NCBI GenBank assembly: GCA_045538305.1
Contig: JAZSRC010000025.1
Coordinates: 1 to 38,073, forward strand
From: SFHK01 sp045538305
Lineage (GTDB): Bacteria; Bacillota; Clostridia; Christensenellales; Aristaeellaceae
Length of the DNA stretch: 38,073 nucleotides
Direction of reading: 5' to 3'
The position numbers and the translations under genes were made by a program. The notes beneath the pieces were generated by a model. It was not told the DNA's origin and did not search any database. It worked only from the letters and a program-made list of their open reading frames with translations. Position 1 is the first letter of the stretch; each line of letters opens with the position of its first letter. Below are positions 16,363-23,440 of this stretch, piece after piece.

Positions 16363-17850
16363 ATGAAAAAAGTCTTTCGATTTTTTCTGGTAATAGCCCT
16401 TGCACTGGCACTGACGGGTTTGTCATATGCAGAAAACGGCAGTATCATTTCAGGTATGGATCCGCAGGCGGCTTATGAAGACATGCTTTCATTATTTAAA
16501 ATCGGGGAATATAGCGAAGCGCTGACAGTTATTCAGGAAAACAGCCTTTCCGAATTAAACTTCGCCGATTCCAAAAACTACGAGTATTACATAAACGCCG
16601 TTCAATACATGAATGAGGGCGAGTATGGCATGGCCAGAAGCTTGCTCGACGGCCTGAAAGAACTCACTTTCGAGGACAGCGAAACAATATGGTGTTATGC
16701 CAGCGCAAGAATCGCCGAAGAAGATAAGGATTATGCAACGGCTATCGAGCTGTACGGAAAATGTCTGTCCTATCGTGACAGCGCCAAGAGAAAGCTTGAC
16801 TGCGAGAAAATGAAAAATGCGCAGATCGAAGAGCAGGCGAACGATTATTTCCTGGAAGGCCAGCGCAGACAGGATGTAGAACTTCTCAAAAAGGCACTCG
16901 AATTGTATAATGAGCTGGGCGCAAAGGGTGAAGCCAATGCGAAGCTGTGCCGGGAGAACATCGAGAGCATCGAAAAGGAGCTCAAATACATTGAATCTCT
17001 GGACGCATACGCCAAAGCCCGCCAGGACAAGGATTTAAGAACGCTCACCGAACTGGAAGCTTACTTTTCTTCCCTCGGCAATTACAAGGACAGCAAAAAG
17101 GTTGTTGAAGACATCGCCGATTTTATTAAAAACATCAATCGGTTCATTTCTCTTAACGCCATTTCCGCTACCTCAAACTCCATCGCATTGTCTTGGGAAG
17201 ACAGCAGCAAAGACAAATGCAGCTACCTGATTTCCTATGCTCCCGTAAACAACAAAACTGTGCAAAACGCCATAACGTCTGAGCGCACAGCGACCATTGA
17301 AAACCTGTATCCGGATACGGAATATATCATTAATCTCACGGTTGAAAACAGCCCTGAGCATTACGCAAGCATTAACGTTTCCACAAAAGCGGCCGAATCC
17401 TATGTCAATCAGGGCTTCTTTATTGACCGCGCATCCGTAATCGGAGTGAACCGCTCCTATCTGTTCCTGAGCACTCTGGAAGAAATATGGACCAAAAATC
17501 CGAAGCTGATGACATATTTTGAAAACAATCATATCCAGCTTGAGGATGCGGAAATGTATGCGCAGCCCCAATCCTATATTTTCTCTCTTTCCTACAGACA
17601 GGATCTGCCGCTGAATGAAGAATTCAGCATCCATTGGATTCTCAGAAGCAAGACCTCGGGCATCTACACAACGGAGCCTGTCACGTACTCCGTCTTGCCC
17701 AAAATTGGCCGCCTCTATATTTCCCTCGATTCCCTCCTCACGGAGCTGTATCTGAATTGTGATTGCTATCCGGAGGAAACGCTTACGATGGAGCTTTACA
17801 TTAACGACCAGCTGGCGGGCAAGGGTATTGTTTCTCTTACCCAGAATTAA
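16363..17850 (+). CDS. Secreted TPR/FN3 protein sharing its C-terminus with the adjacent kinase
   Basis: A 495-residue exported protein. Residues 1-23 are a signal peptide (LSYA before ENG). Residues 40-145 are the shared module, ending YASARIAEE...YGKCLSYRDSAKR. A helical, partly coiled-coil stretch follows (150-258; KALELYNELGAKGEANAK and FSSLGNYKDSKK). Residues 262-343 look like a fibronectin type III domain (ISLNAISATSNSIALSWED and ENLYPDTEYIINLTV). Residues 350-495 are a terminal beta-rich domain beginning GFF, with LEEIWTKN and a closing TMELYINDQLAGKGIV. The same FN3 plus GFF-domain order forms the extracellular part of the kinase encoded next. RBS AGGAGG is at 16347-16352. It is probably a soluble partner or competitor of the kinase ectodomain. 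Confidence 0.8.
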   Translation: MKKVFRFFLVIALALALTGLSYAENGSIISGMDPQAAYEDMLSLFKIGEYSEALTVIQENSLSELNFADSKNYEYYINAVQYMNEGEYGMARSLLDGLKELTFEDSETIWCYASARIAEEDKDYATAIELYGKCLSYRDSAKRKLDCEKMKNAQIEEQANDYFLEGQRRQDVELLKKALELYNELGAKGEANAKLCRENIESIEKELKYIESLDAYAKARQDKDLRTLTELEAYFSSLGNYKDSKKVVEDIADFIKNINRFISLNAISATSNSIALSWEDSSKDKCSYLISYAPVNNKTVQNAITSERTATIENLYPDTEYIINLTVENSPEHYASINVSTKAAESYVNQGFFIDRASVIGVNRSYLFLSTLEEIWTKNPKLMTYFENNHIQLEDAEMYAQPQSYIFSLSYRQDLPLNEEFSIHWILRSKTSGIYTTEPVTYSVLPKIGRLYISLDSLLTELYLNCDCYPEETLTMELYINDQLAGKGIVSLTQN

Positions 17851-17880
17851 TCCCCGGAGAAGTTTCAGGAGGCTGATTCC

Positions 17881-19905
17881 ATGAATCGCATACCTCTTTC
17901 GTGTCTGGCACTGGAAATTTTTCGGGGATGGGAAATTATTGAACCCATCAATGCAGGCGGACATGGCGTTGTATATCAAGTGCGCAACGCAGAGACCGGC
18001 GAAAATGCTGCGCTGAAATGGATACATATCGAAAAAAGCGAAGGCCGCGTCACAGACGATGCGTTCCTTCATATGAAAAACCGCCTGATCAATGAAATCA
18101 ACATTCTGAAATCACTGTCAGGCAGGCCCGAAATCGTATCAATACAGGACAGTGTCTGGCAAAGCTCGCCCGACGGACAGAGTCTGGATGGTTTTATCCG
18201 CATGGAACTGCTTACCCCGCTTGTTTCATCTCTCCAGAATCAGGAAATCACCGTAGGGCAGGCGCGCACACTGCTTCAGGACATCGCGCGCGCGCTTGAA
18301 ATATGCCATGAGCACGGCGTGATTCACGGCGACGTCAAACCGGAAAACATATTGCGTGGAAGCAATCACTTCAAGCTCAGTGACTTTGGCGTTTCCGTAA
18401 TCCGGCGCATGTGCGGCAATTCTCCGTCCGCGGGAACACCTCATTTTCAGCCGCCGGAATGCGCCAAAAATGTGCCGGTTACGTCCTCGGGGGACATTTA
18501 CGCCCTCGGCATGACGATGTACGTCCTGTTTAACAACGGCCTTCTTCCATATCAAAAGCGCCTTGGGAGAAAAGCCATGGACGCGGCATGGAAAAAGCGC
18601 ATTGAGACGGCGTCGAAACCGGTTCGCATACTGCCCAAGCCCGAATATGCAGTGGACGCCCTTGCCGACGTGATCCTGCGCGCAATTTCCTTTGATCCGG
18701 ACGATCGTTTCCAGTCCGTACACGATTTTGTGCGCGCTTTTGAGCAGGCTATCATCCGGCTTCCCATATCCGAGATTACGGCAAAGCTTCCCTTCCTCCG
18801 AATTACCGAAATGGAGGAAGAAGAGGAGGAAGAGCCGGCGGCGGAAAAGTCCTCCGTCAGCGCGAAAACGCCCGATTCTTCTGTGCCTGCGCCCTCTACC
18901 GGCATTCCTACGCCCTCAGTCGGCATTCCTACGCCTGATATAGCGATTTCCGAGGCGTCCGAAACGCAGCCGGAGCCGGAAAAGGTTTTTGAAAGCGAAC
19001 TGCCAATTGAAGAAACGGATGGAAAAAACAAAAAGCAGGACGTACCTTCGGATTTGCCAAAGGATGATAAAAAGGAAAAGAATTCCGTCAAGGAAACGAT
19101 TAAAAAACAGACGCGCAGAAAGAAAAAGCCGAAGGTATTTTTCATTGTAGCGGCTGCAGTCCTGATTGTCGCGCTTTCCGTATTCGCAGCCGTTTTCCTT
19201 CTTAGGCCATCTTTCACAATAGAAGCACAGTCTGAGCCGACGTCTGTGCAGATTTCCGTATCGCCTGCGGAAAAAATACGTTCCCTTTCTGCGGTTTTAT
19301 ACGCAGGTGATGCCGCATTCAATCCCATTGCCGGGCAGATCTCCGAAAATACAGCGCTGTTTGAGGGTTTGGTTCCAAACACCGAATACACGGTTTGCGT
19401 TACCATAAACGGCAAAACGCAGACCGCCGAGGCTAAGACGGCGCCTGCGGCAGACGGCTTCTTTACGCCCGTCTATCAGCGCGTATATACCACCCTTCCC
19501 TATCTTCTGAACGAACATAGCTTAGAAGAACTGTTTTTTGCAAACAGAATGACGGAAATCACCGGATCGAAACTGCCAATCAGAGATCTTTCTCTATCGG
19601 ATCAAGGCCTTGCCGTCATACTGTACATTGCAAGCCAAACGAATATTTCCTCCATCAATCAGGAATCGGAAATGATTGTCGCCATGCACACCCCGGACGG
19701 CAGCGTGTACTCCGTATGCGATGTACGCAGTCCTTTCGCCTTCGGTGACAGTAATTTTCGGGTTTTGTACAACGTTTCTTCCTTGTTTGACGCCTACTTC
19801 GCCGACCACGGCGAAATGGTATCGGGGGCCGTGAGACTTGAAATGTATCTTCTGAACGAGTTATTGGGCAGTATAGACATACTGGTAGAACCCGGGATTC
19901 ATTAA
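17881..19905 (+). CDS. Transmembrane Hanks-type Ser/Thr protein kinase
   Basis: A 674-residue membrane kinase. The cytosolic kinase domain (about 15-290) has the glycine loop NAGGHGVVY (24-32), ATP-binding Lys46, catalytic loop HGDVKPEN (Asp151, Asn156), DFG (168-170) and PPE in place of APE. HGD replaces HRD, so activation may not need activation-loop phosphorylation. An acidic, Pro-rich linker (310-410) with a repeated GIPTP is followed by a basic RRKKKPK stop and one membrane helix (418-441). Outside there is an FN3-like domain (about 447-520; LVPNTEYTVCVTIN) and a terminal domain (526-674, starting GFF) that resembles the C-terminus of the upstream gene product. There are no PASTA repeats, so it is not a PrkC/PknB-type muropeptide sensor. 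RBS AGGAGG is at 17867-17872; it follows the TPR/FN3 gene by 30 bases. Confidence 0.88.
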   Translation: MNRIPLSCLALEIFRGWEIIEPINAGGHGVVYQVRNAETGENAALKWIHIEKSEGRVTDDAFLHMKNRLINEINILKSLSGRPEIVSIQDSVWQSSPDGQSLDGFIRMELLTPLVSSLQNQEITVGQARTLLQDIARALEICHEHGVIHGDVKPENILRGSNHFKLSDFGVSVIRRMCGNSPSAGTPHFQPPECAKNVPVTSSGDIYALGMTMYVLFNNGLLPYQKRLGRKAMDAAWKKRIETASKPVRILPKPEYAVDALADVILRAISFDPDDRFQSVHDFVRAFEQAIIRLPISEITAKLPFLRITEMEEEEEEEPAAEKSSVSAKTPDSSVPAPSTGIPTPSVGIPTPDIAISEASETQPEPEKVFESELPIEETDGKNKKQDVPSDLPKDDKKEKNSVKETIKKQTRRKKKPKVFFIVAAAVLIVALSVFAAVFLLRPSFTIEAQSEPTSVQISVSPAEKIRSLSAVLYAGDAAFNPIAGQISENTALFEGLVPNTEYTVCVTINGKTQTAEAKTAPAADGFFTPVYQRVYTTLPYLLNEHSLEELFFANRMTEITGSKLPIRDLSLSDQGLAVILYIASQTNISSINQESEMIVAMHTPDGSVYSVCDVRSPFAFGDSNFRVLYNVSSLFDAYFADHGEMVSGAVRLEMYLLNELLGSIDILVEPGIH

Positions 19906-19921
19906 CCCCCCAAGATAAACA

Positions 19922-20189
19922 GACGCATCTGCAAAAAAGCAGATGCGTCAAGCCATCAAAAAAGTCCCTTTTTTGATGGGAGGGGCCGGTCGCCTGAAAT
20001 CCTGCGGGGTTTCCGGGCGGCGCTCCGAAAAGGGGAGCGTAGTTAGGCGCTACGCTTTGTAAAAACGCGCGATTTCGCCGTACATGCCGCCGAAATCGAT
20101 GAAAAATGGAGAGGGAGTTATCTCCCTCTCCAAACCTCTCCCTGGAGTTTGTTGATGATCTGACGCATCTGCAAAAAAGCAGATGCGTT
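19922..20189 (+). repeat. Structured intergenic element, copy A
   Basis: A 268-base element starting 16 bases after the kinase stop codon. In order: hairpin 1, GACGCATCTGC/GCAGATGCGTC (19922-19949); hairpin 2, CCATCAAAAAAG/CTTTTTTGATGG (19953-19979); a central CGCCTGAAATCC/GGGTTTCCGGGCG stem (about 19990-20020) and CGCTCC/GGAGCG; hairpin 3, GATTTCG/CGAAATC (20071-20097); hairpin 4, TGGAGAGGGAG/CTCCCTCTCCA (20107-20132); and hairpin 5, a repeat of hairpin 1 (20162-20188). Copy B at 23162 has the same order with different stem bases. It fills the gap between the convergent kinase and LacI genes. Strand is assigned by likeness to copy B, which lies within a plus-strand operon. No coding sequence is recognised here. 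Confidence 0.7.
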
Positions 20190-20218
20190 TCATCTTATGA
20201 AAGCCGCCATCAGCGGGC

Positions 20219-21235
20219 TTATTCGTTTTCAAGGCCTCCTCTAAAGATGACATTGGAAACCACATAGCTTACCTCGCGCGAGGATTCGGGGTATTCGGAC
20301 AGATACAAAATTCGATGCGCAAGGCGGCGGCCGATGGCGGCTGTCTGAACGTCGGCGGTTGTAATCTGATTGGCGGTATAATCAAATTCGGCGCTGTTGT
20401 CAAAACCGGTCACCGTAAAGCCTTCTGGTAATTTCCTTCCGCATTCCTTAAGCCTTCTCAAAACGTAGTGCGCAACAAAGTCGCTTGCGCATACAAAGGC
20501 ATCGGGCAATTCGGGCAAAAGATCGATAAAAGCGCTGATTTCATGATAGTAGCTGTTCATATTGATGCTTCTGATCAGAGAATACCGGGGATTGAACACT
20601 ATGCCCTTTTCCAGATGCGCATTATGAAAGCCCGAAAGCCTGTCGCTGTTTGTATGCGCATAATACGGATCCCCAACAAACCCCAGGCGTGTTTTTCCCT
20701 TTTCTATCAAGCGTTTGGTAATCTGCTTTACGGCCTCCCGGCCTTCGATAATTACAAGATCGCCGGTTAGCTCCGTATAGGGAACCTCCGGAACCGTATC
20801 CAAAAACACCTTCGGAACCGGTAATTGCGATATCAACCTGAGAAGCGGCGCATCGTACACATTCATTACAATGATACCGGAAACCTCATTGAACGTACCC
20901 GGCAGGTGGTAATCCGAAACCAGAGAGGAGGGGAGGTATGTATAGACCAGATCCACATCGCGCTTTGAAAGCTCTATGGCGATATGATGAATGATATTCA
21001 TCCAGAATACGGAAGATTCCATTCTGGACACAGCTACTGCAATGGATTTTCTGTGCGCGGCAGGCTTTGCGCTTTCCCCCTCCGCAGGACGGATGATTCC
21101 TTCCATTGACGCCTGCTCCAGTATACGCTTTCTGAGATCATCCGATATTCCGCTGCGGTTATGAAGCGCCTTCCATACTGTTGTTCTGGAAATGCCCATT
21201 CTTTCTGCAAGCTCCTGTATTCGGATCTGAGCCAT
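20219..21235 (-). CDS. LacI-family transcriptional regulator
   Basis: A 338-residue repressor. The N-terminal HTH reads IQELAERMGISRTTVWKALHNRSGISDDLRKRI, the typical LacI DNA-binding headpiece, although the hinge helix is less standard (SMEGIIRPAEGES). A periplasmic-binding-protein-like effector domain follows, with strands such as KSIAVAVSRMESSVFW and a GFVGDP.YAHTNSDRLSGF segment typical of the family. The start is ATG 21235, with AAGGTG eight bases upstream; a GTG one codon earlier is too close to that site. It is divergent from the solute-binding protein gene and is the natural candidate to control that transport locus and itself, using the sugar as effector. The ligand is unknown. Confidence 0.9.
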   Translation of the reverse strand: MAQIRIQELAERMGISRTTVWKALHNRSGISDDLRKRILEQASMEGIIRPAEGESAKPAAHRKSIAVAVSRMESSVFWMNIIHHIAIELSKRDVDLVYTYLPSSLVSDYHLPGTFNEVSGIIVMNVYDAPLLRLISQLPVPKVFLDTVPEVPYTELTGDLVIIEGREAVKQITKRLIEKGKTRLGFVGDPYYAHTNSDRLSGFHNAHLEKGIVFNPRYSLIRSINMNSYYHEISAFIDLLPELPDAFVCASDFVAHYVLRRLKECGRKLPEGFTVTGFDNSAEFDYTANQITTADVQTAAIGRRLAHRILYLSEYPESSREVSYVVSNVIFRGGLENE

Positions 21236-21416
21236 CACGATTCACCTTCTTTATTGCAGAAAAAAACATTTTCTTCTATATGTTTCCATGCTGTCACCCG
21301 GTATTGTCTCGGGTATGAATACACCTGTCCGGGAACCACATTCAAAGTCAGAGTATTGCAAATAAAGTAAACCGAAAAAGAAACAAAAGTAACATTTAAA
21401 GTTAGATGTTTCCTAT

Positions 21417-21445
21417 ATGATACTTCACCCGTTCACACTTGTCAA
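21417..21445 (-). promoter_or_regulatory. Promoter of the LacI gene
   Basis: Minus-strand TTGACA (21445-21440), 17 bases, TATCAT (21422-21417). It leaves a leader of about 170 bases containing an ACCCG/CGGGT stem (around 21296-21314). Confidence 0.65.
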
Positions 21446-21594
21446 TACCTTCCAAATTGCAATTCCTGATGCATATCATTTCAAAGCTATAAACAATTTG
21501 TAAATTCTCACAATTCTCGTCGAATTTTGCAAGTCTTTTAGGCAGATGGCAAAAATTTTAATTCGGATTTCTTTCACAATTTGGTAAAAGTATA

Positions 21595-21624
21595 TTGACA
21601 CAAACAGGCAACTGATATTATAAT
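21595..21624 (+). promoter_or_regulatory. Promoter of the sugar-transport locus
   Basis: Consensus TTGACA (21595-21600), 18 bases and consensus TATAAT (21619-21624). This is the best promoter in the window and fits the high expression needed for a binding protein. Transcription should start near 21631. Confidence 0.85.
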
Positions 21625-21636
21625 TATGCTTGGGTC

Positions 21637-21693
21637 GGTAACATATGGTAACACCGTAAACGCCGCCCATTCACCCATACAACCAATCGGTTG
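21637..21693 (+). promoter_or_regulatory. Probable operator sites between promoter and solute-binding gene
   Basis: Two direct copies of GGTAACA (21637-21643 and 21647-21653) lie ten bases apart at the expected transcription start. A palindrome CAACCAATCGGTTG (21680-21693) lies just before the RBS AAAGGAGG (21701-21708). Their positions suit repression by the divergent LacI protein, but neither matches the standard TGnnAnCGnTnnCA operator. Confidence 0.4.
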
Positions 21694-21719
21694 ATTAATA
21701 AAAGGAGGACACGCAAACC

Positions 21720-23132
21720 ATGAAGAAACTGTTGACCATGGTGCTCGCCATCGCTCTCATTGCATCGATGGCCCCCGCTGCATTCGCCCTGAACGAAAAG
21801 GGCTATGATCTCCAGGGCAACACCGTAATCATCCGTCTGTGGGACAATGTTAACCCCTACGCGGAAGATGTATCCGAAGTTGATAAGGCCGCTTGGCTGC
21901 CCCGCTATGAGGCGATCAAGGAAGCTTACAACTGCAATTTCGAATTCTACACCTCCACCTCCGAGTGGGACGACATGCCCGCTGAGTGGATCACCTCTGT
22001 AGCAGGCGGCGATCCCGCATGGCACGTAACCAACAACCTCTCCTCCATGTGGGCCATGAACCTTGGTGCAAACGGCGCCCTGGCTGACATTTCTGCCGGC
22101 CTGGAAGACCTCGATATGCCCCAGCTGTTCAAGGATGCCGGCATGGTTGGCGAAGACCGCTACGGCTTCATCACCGGCTTCCCGGGACCGGAAGGCCTGG
22201 TATTCAACCGTCAGATGATCTTCGACGCCGGCATGGAATATGATCCCGGCGAGATGTTCGCCATGGGTAAGTGGGATTATGAATCCTTCTATACTTATAT
22301 GGTAGAACTCCAGAGCAAGCTCCCCGAAGGATGCTACTCCTTCTTCATCGATCCCAACTACTGGGGAATCTTCGCGCCTCCGGCCAACGGCGGACAGATG
22401 GCGGTACATTCCGACTTCACCATCGGCCTGACCAGCGACGAATACATTGAGACCTTCGAGCTTCTCGAGAAGCTGATCGCTGCCGGCTGCTGCCGTCCCG
22501 CAAACGTAACCGATTCCGGTTCTCCCGACTATTGGGGAACCCCGGCTGCTACCTTCGACGCAGGCGTTGAGGTTGCTATGACCCACCGTGCCGGCTGGCA
22601 GATGGGCGGCCTGAACGACAGACTCGACTGGGGTTACGTACCCTATCCGTGGGGCAGCGGCACCACTCTGGCTGTTGAAGGCGACTACACCAGCCTGCAG
22701 AACTACTACGGCACCTACTACGATCTGGGCCTCACCGGCGCAGTTCTCGAAGGCATCGAAGTAGACTACCCCGGCATGGAAGCCGAATACGTTGAGAAGG
22801 CCCTCGTCAACCTGATCTACGACCTCCTCTGGGAAGAAGATGCAAAGGCTGAAATCAAGGCCATGGCAGAACCGGACTTCGTACTCGAACCCGAATCCCA
22901 GTTCTCCGACGAGCTGTCTGCTGAGCTCCACACCTGGGTAAAGCAGCACACCAAGTTCAACCCCATCGCCAACCTGCAGAATGCCGGCCTCGGCATGAGC
23001 TACGGCGGAGAAGTATCTCTGTACGGCCTCACCCGCAAGCCCTTTGACGATGGCACCTCCGTACGTTCTACCTTTGAGGCAGCTGTTCCCGAGATCGAAG
23101 CCAGCTTCCGCGATGCAGGCTACATCAAGTAA
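21720..23132 (+). CDS. Extracellular sugar-type solute-binding protein
   Basis: A 470-residue family 1 (sugar-type) solute-binding protein for the ABC importer of this locus. Residues 1-23 are a signal peptide ending AFA. The mature protein starts LNEKGYDLQG, then a first beta strand TVIIRLWDN, and has the two-lobe features expected (GDPAWHVTNNL, GKWDYESFYTYM, DYWGTPAATFDAGVEVAMTH). It is rich in Trp and Tyr, common in sugar clefts. No lipobox cysteine is present, which is odd for a Gram-positive binding protein; it may be released or held by an uncleaved signal helix. RBS AAAGGAGG is at 21701-21708. The coding sequence is strongly biased to C/G-ending codons, as in a highly expressed gene. 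A second binding protein follows, so this one may capture a different size of the same glycan. Confidence 0.88.
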   Translation: MKKLLTMVLAIALIASMAPAAFALNEKGYDLQGNTVIIRLWDNVNPYAEDVSEVDKAAWLPRYEAIKEAYNCNFEFYTSTSEWDDMPAEWITSVAGGDPAWHVTNNLSSMWAMNLGANGALADISAGLEDLDMPQLFKDAGMVGEDRYGFITGFPGPEGLVFNRQMIFDAGMEYDPGEMFAMGKWDYESFYTYMVELQSKLPEGCYSFFIDPNYWGIFAPPANGGQMAVHSDFTIGLTSDEYIETFELLEKLIAAGCCRPANVTDSGSPDYWGTPAATFDAGVEVAMTHRAGWQMGGLNDRLDWGYVPYPWGSGTTLAVEGDYTSLQNYYGTYYDLGLTGAVLEGIEVDYPGMEAEYVEKALVNLIYDLLWEEDAKAEIKAMAEPDFVLEPESQFSDELSAELHTWVKQHTKFNPIANLQNAGLGMSYGGEVSLYGLTRKPFDDGTSVRSTFEAAVPEIEASFRDAGYIK

Positions 23133-23161
23133 TAAAACAGCGAACTCTTATTCTTGAATGC

Positions 23162-23388
23162 GAGACGCCTTTTCACAAGGCGTCTCCATCCGTCAGAAAA
23201 GGATTCTTTTTTCTGTCGGAATTCAGTCCGGTTCCCCGGAATACACAATCTTTTCATTAGGGAATCGGAACGGGATATGGTTTTCGGCGCAAATACCGCC
23301 GGAAACAGCAGGCCTTGGAGAGGGCGAAAGCCCTCTCCAAGCCGCGCCCGGGTTTAATGCGCTATAGACGCCTGTATGTAAGGCGTCT
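23162..23388 (+). repeat. Structured intergenic element, copy B
   Basis: A 227-base element starting 29 bases after the stop of the first solute-binding gene. In order: hairpin 1, GAGACGCCTT/AAGGCGTCTC (23162-23186); hairpin 2, TCCGTCAGAAAA/TTTTCTGTCGGA (23189-23220, one mismatch); a central TCCGGTTCCC/GGGAATCGGA stem; hairpin 3, GTTTTCGGCG/CGCCGGAAAC-type (23280-23306); hairpin 4, CTTGGAGAGGGC/GCCCTCTCCAAG with a GAAA loop (23314-23341); and hairpin 5, AGACGCCT/AGGCGTCT (23366-23388). It lies within the transport operon, between two binding-protein genes. It could protect the upstream mRNA from 3' decay and lower expression of the downstream genes, as REP elements do in malEFG. Confidence 0.7.
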
Positions 23389-23440
23389 TACAATCATCTA
23401 TCCCCTTTTCATGGCTACCAAATCGAAAGACGGTGACATA

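Noticed and set aside
19922..20189. Element A as a simple rho-independent terminator
   Set aside because: The first hairpin has no U-tract after it, and the A- and T-runs lie within a second stem. It may still block transcription, but the form is not classic and a second copy of the same layout argues for another role.
21239..21719. Riboswitch in the LacI/transport control region
   Set aside because: I found only short inverted repeats and two clear promoters; no conserved aptamer core was recognised.
21624..22949. A 441-codon open frame on the minus strand
   Set aside because: It covers the first binding-protein gene and its promoter; it is an artefact of biased codon use.
19922..23388. 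Insertion sequence or MITE bounded by the two elements
   Set aside because: No transposase lies between them, no target duplications flank them, and the two copies differ in sequence; the genes between belong to the transport locus.
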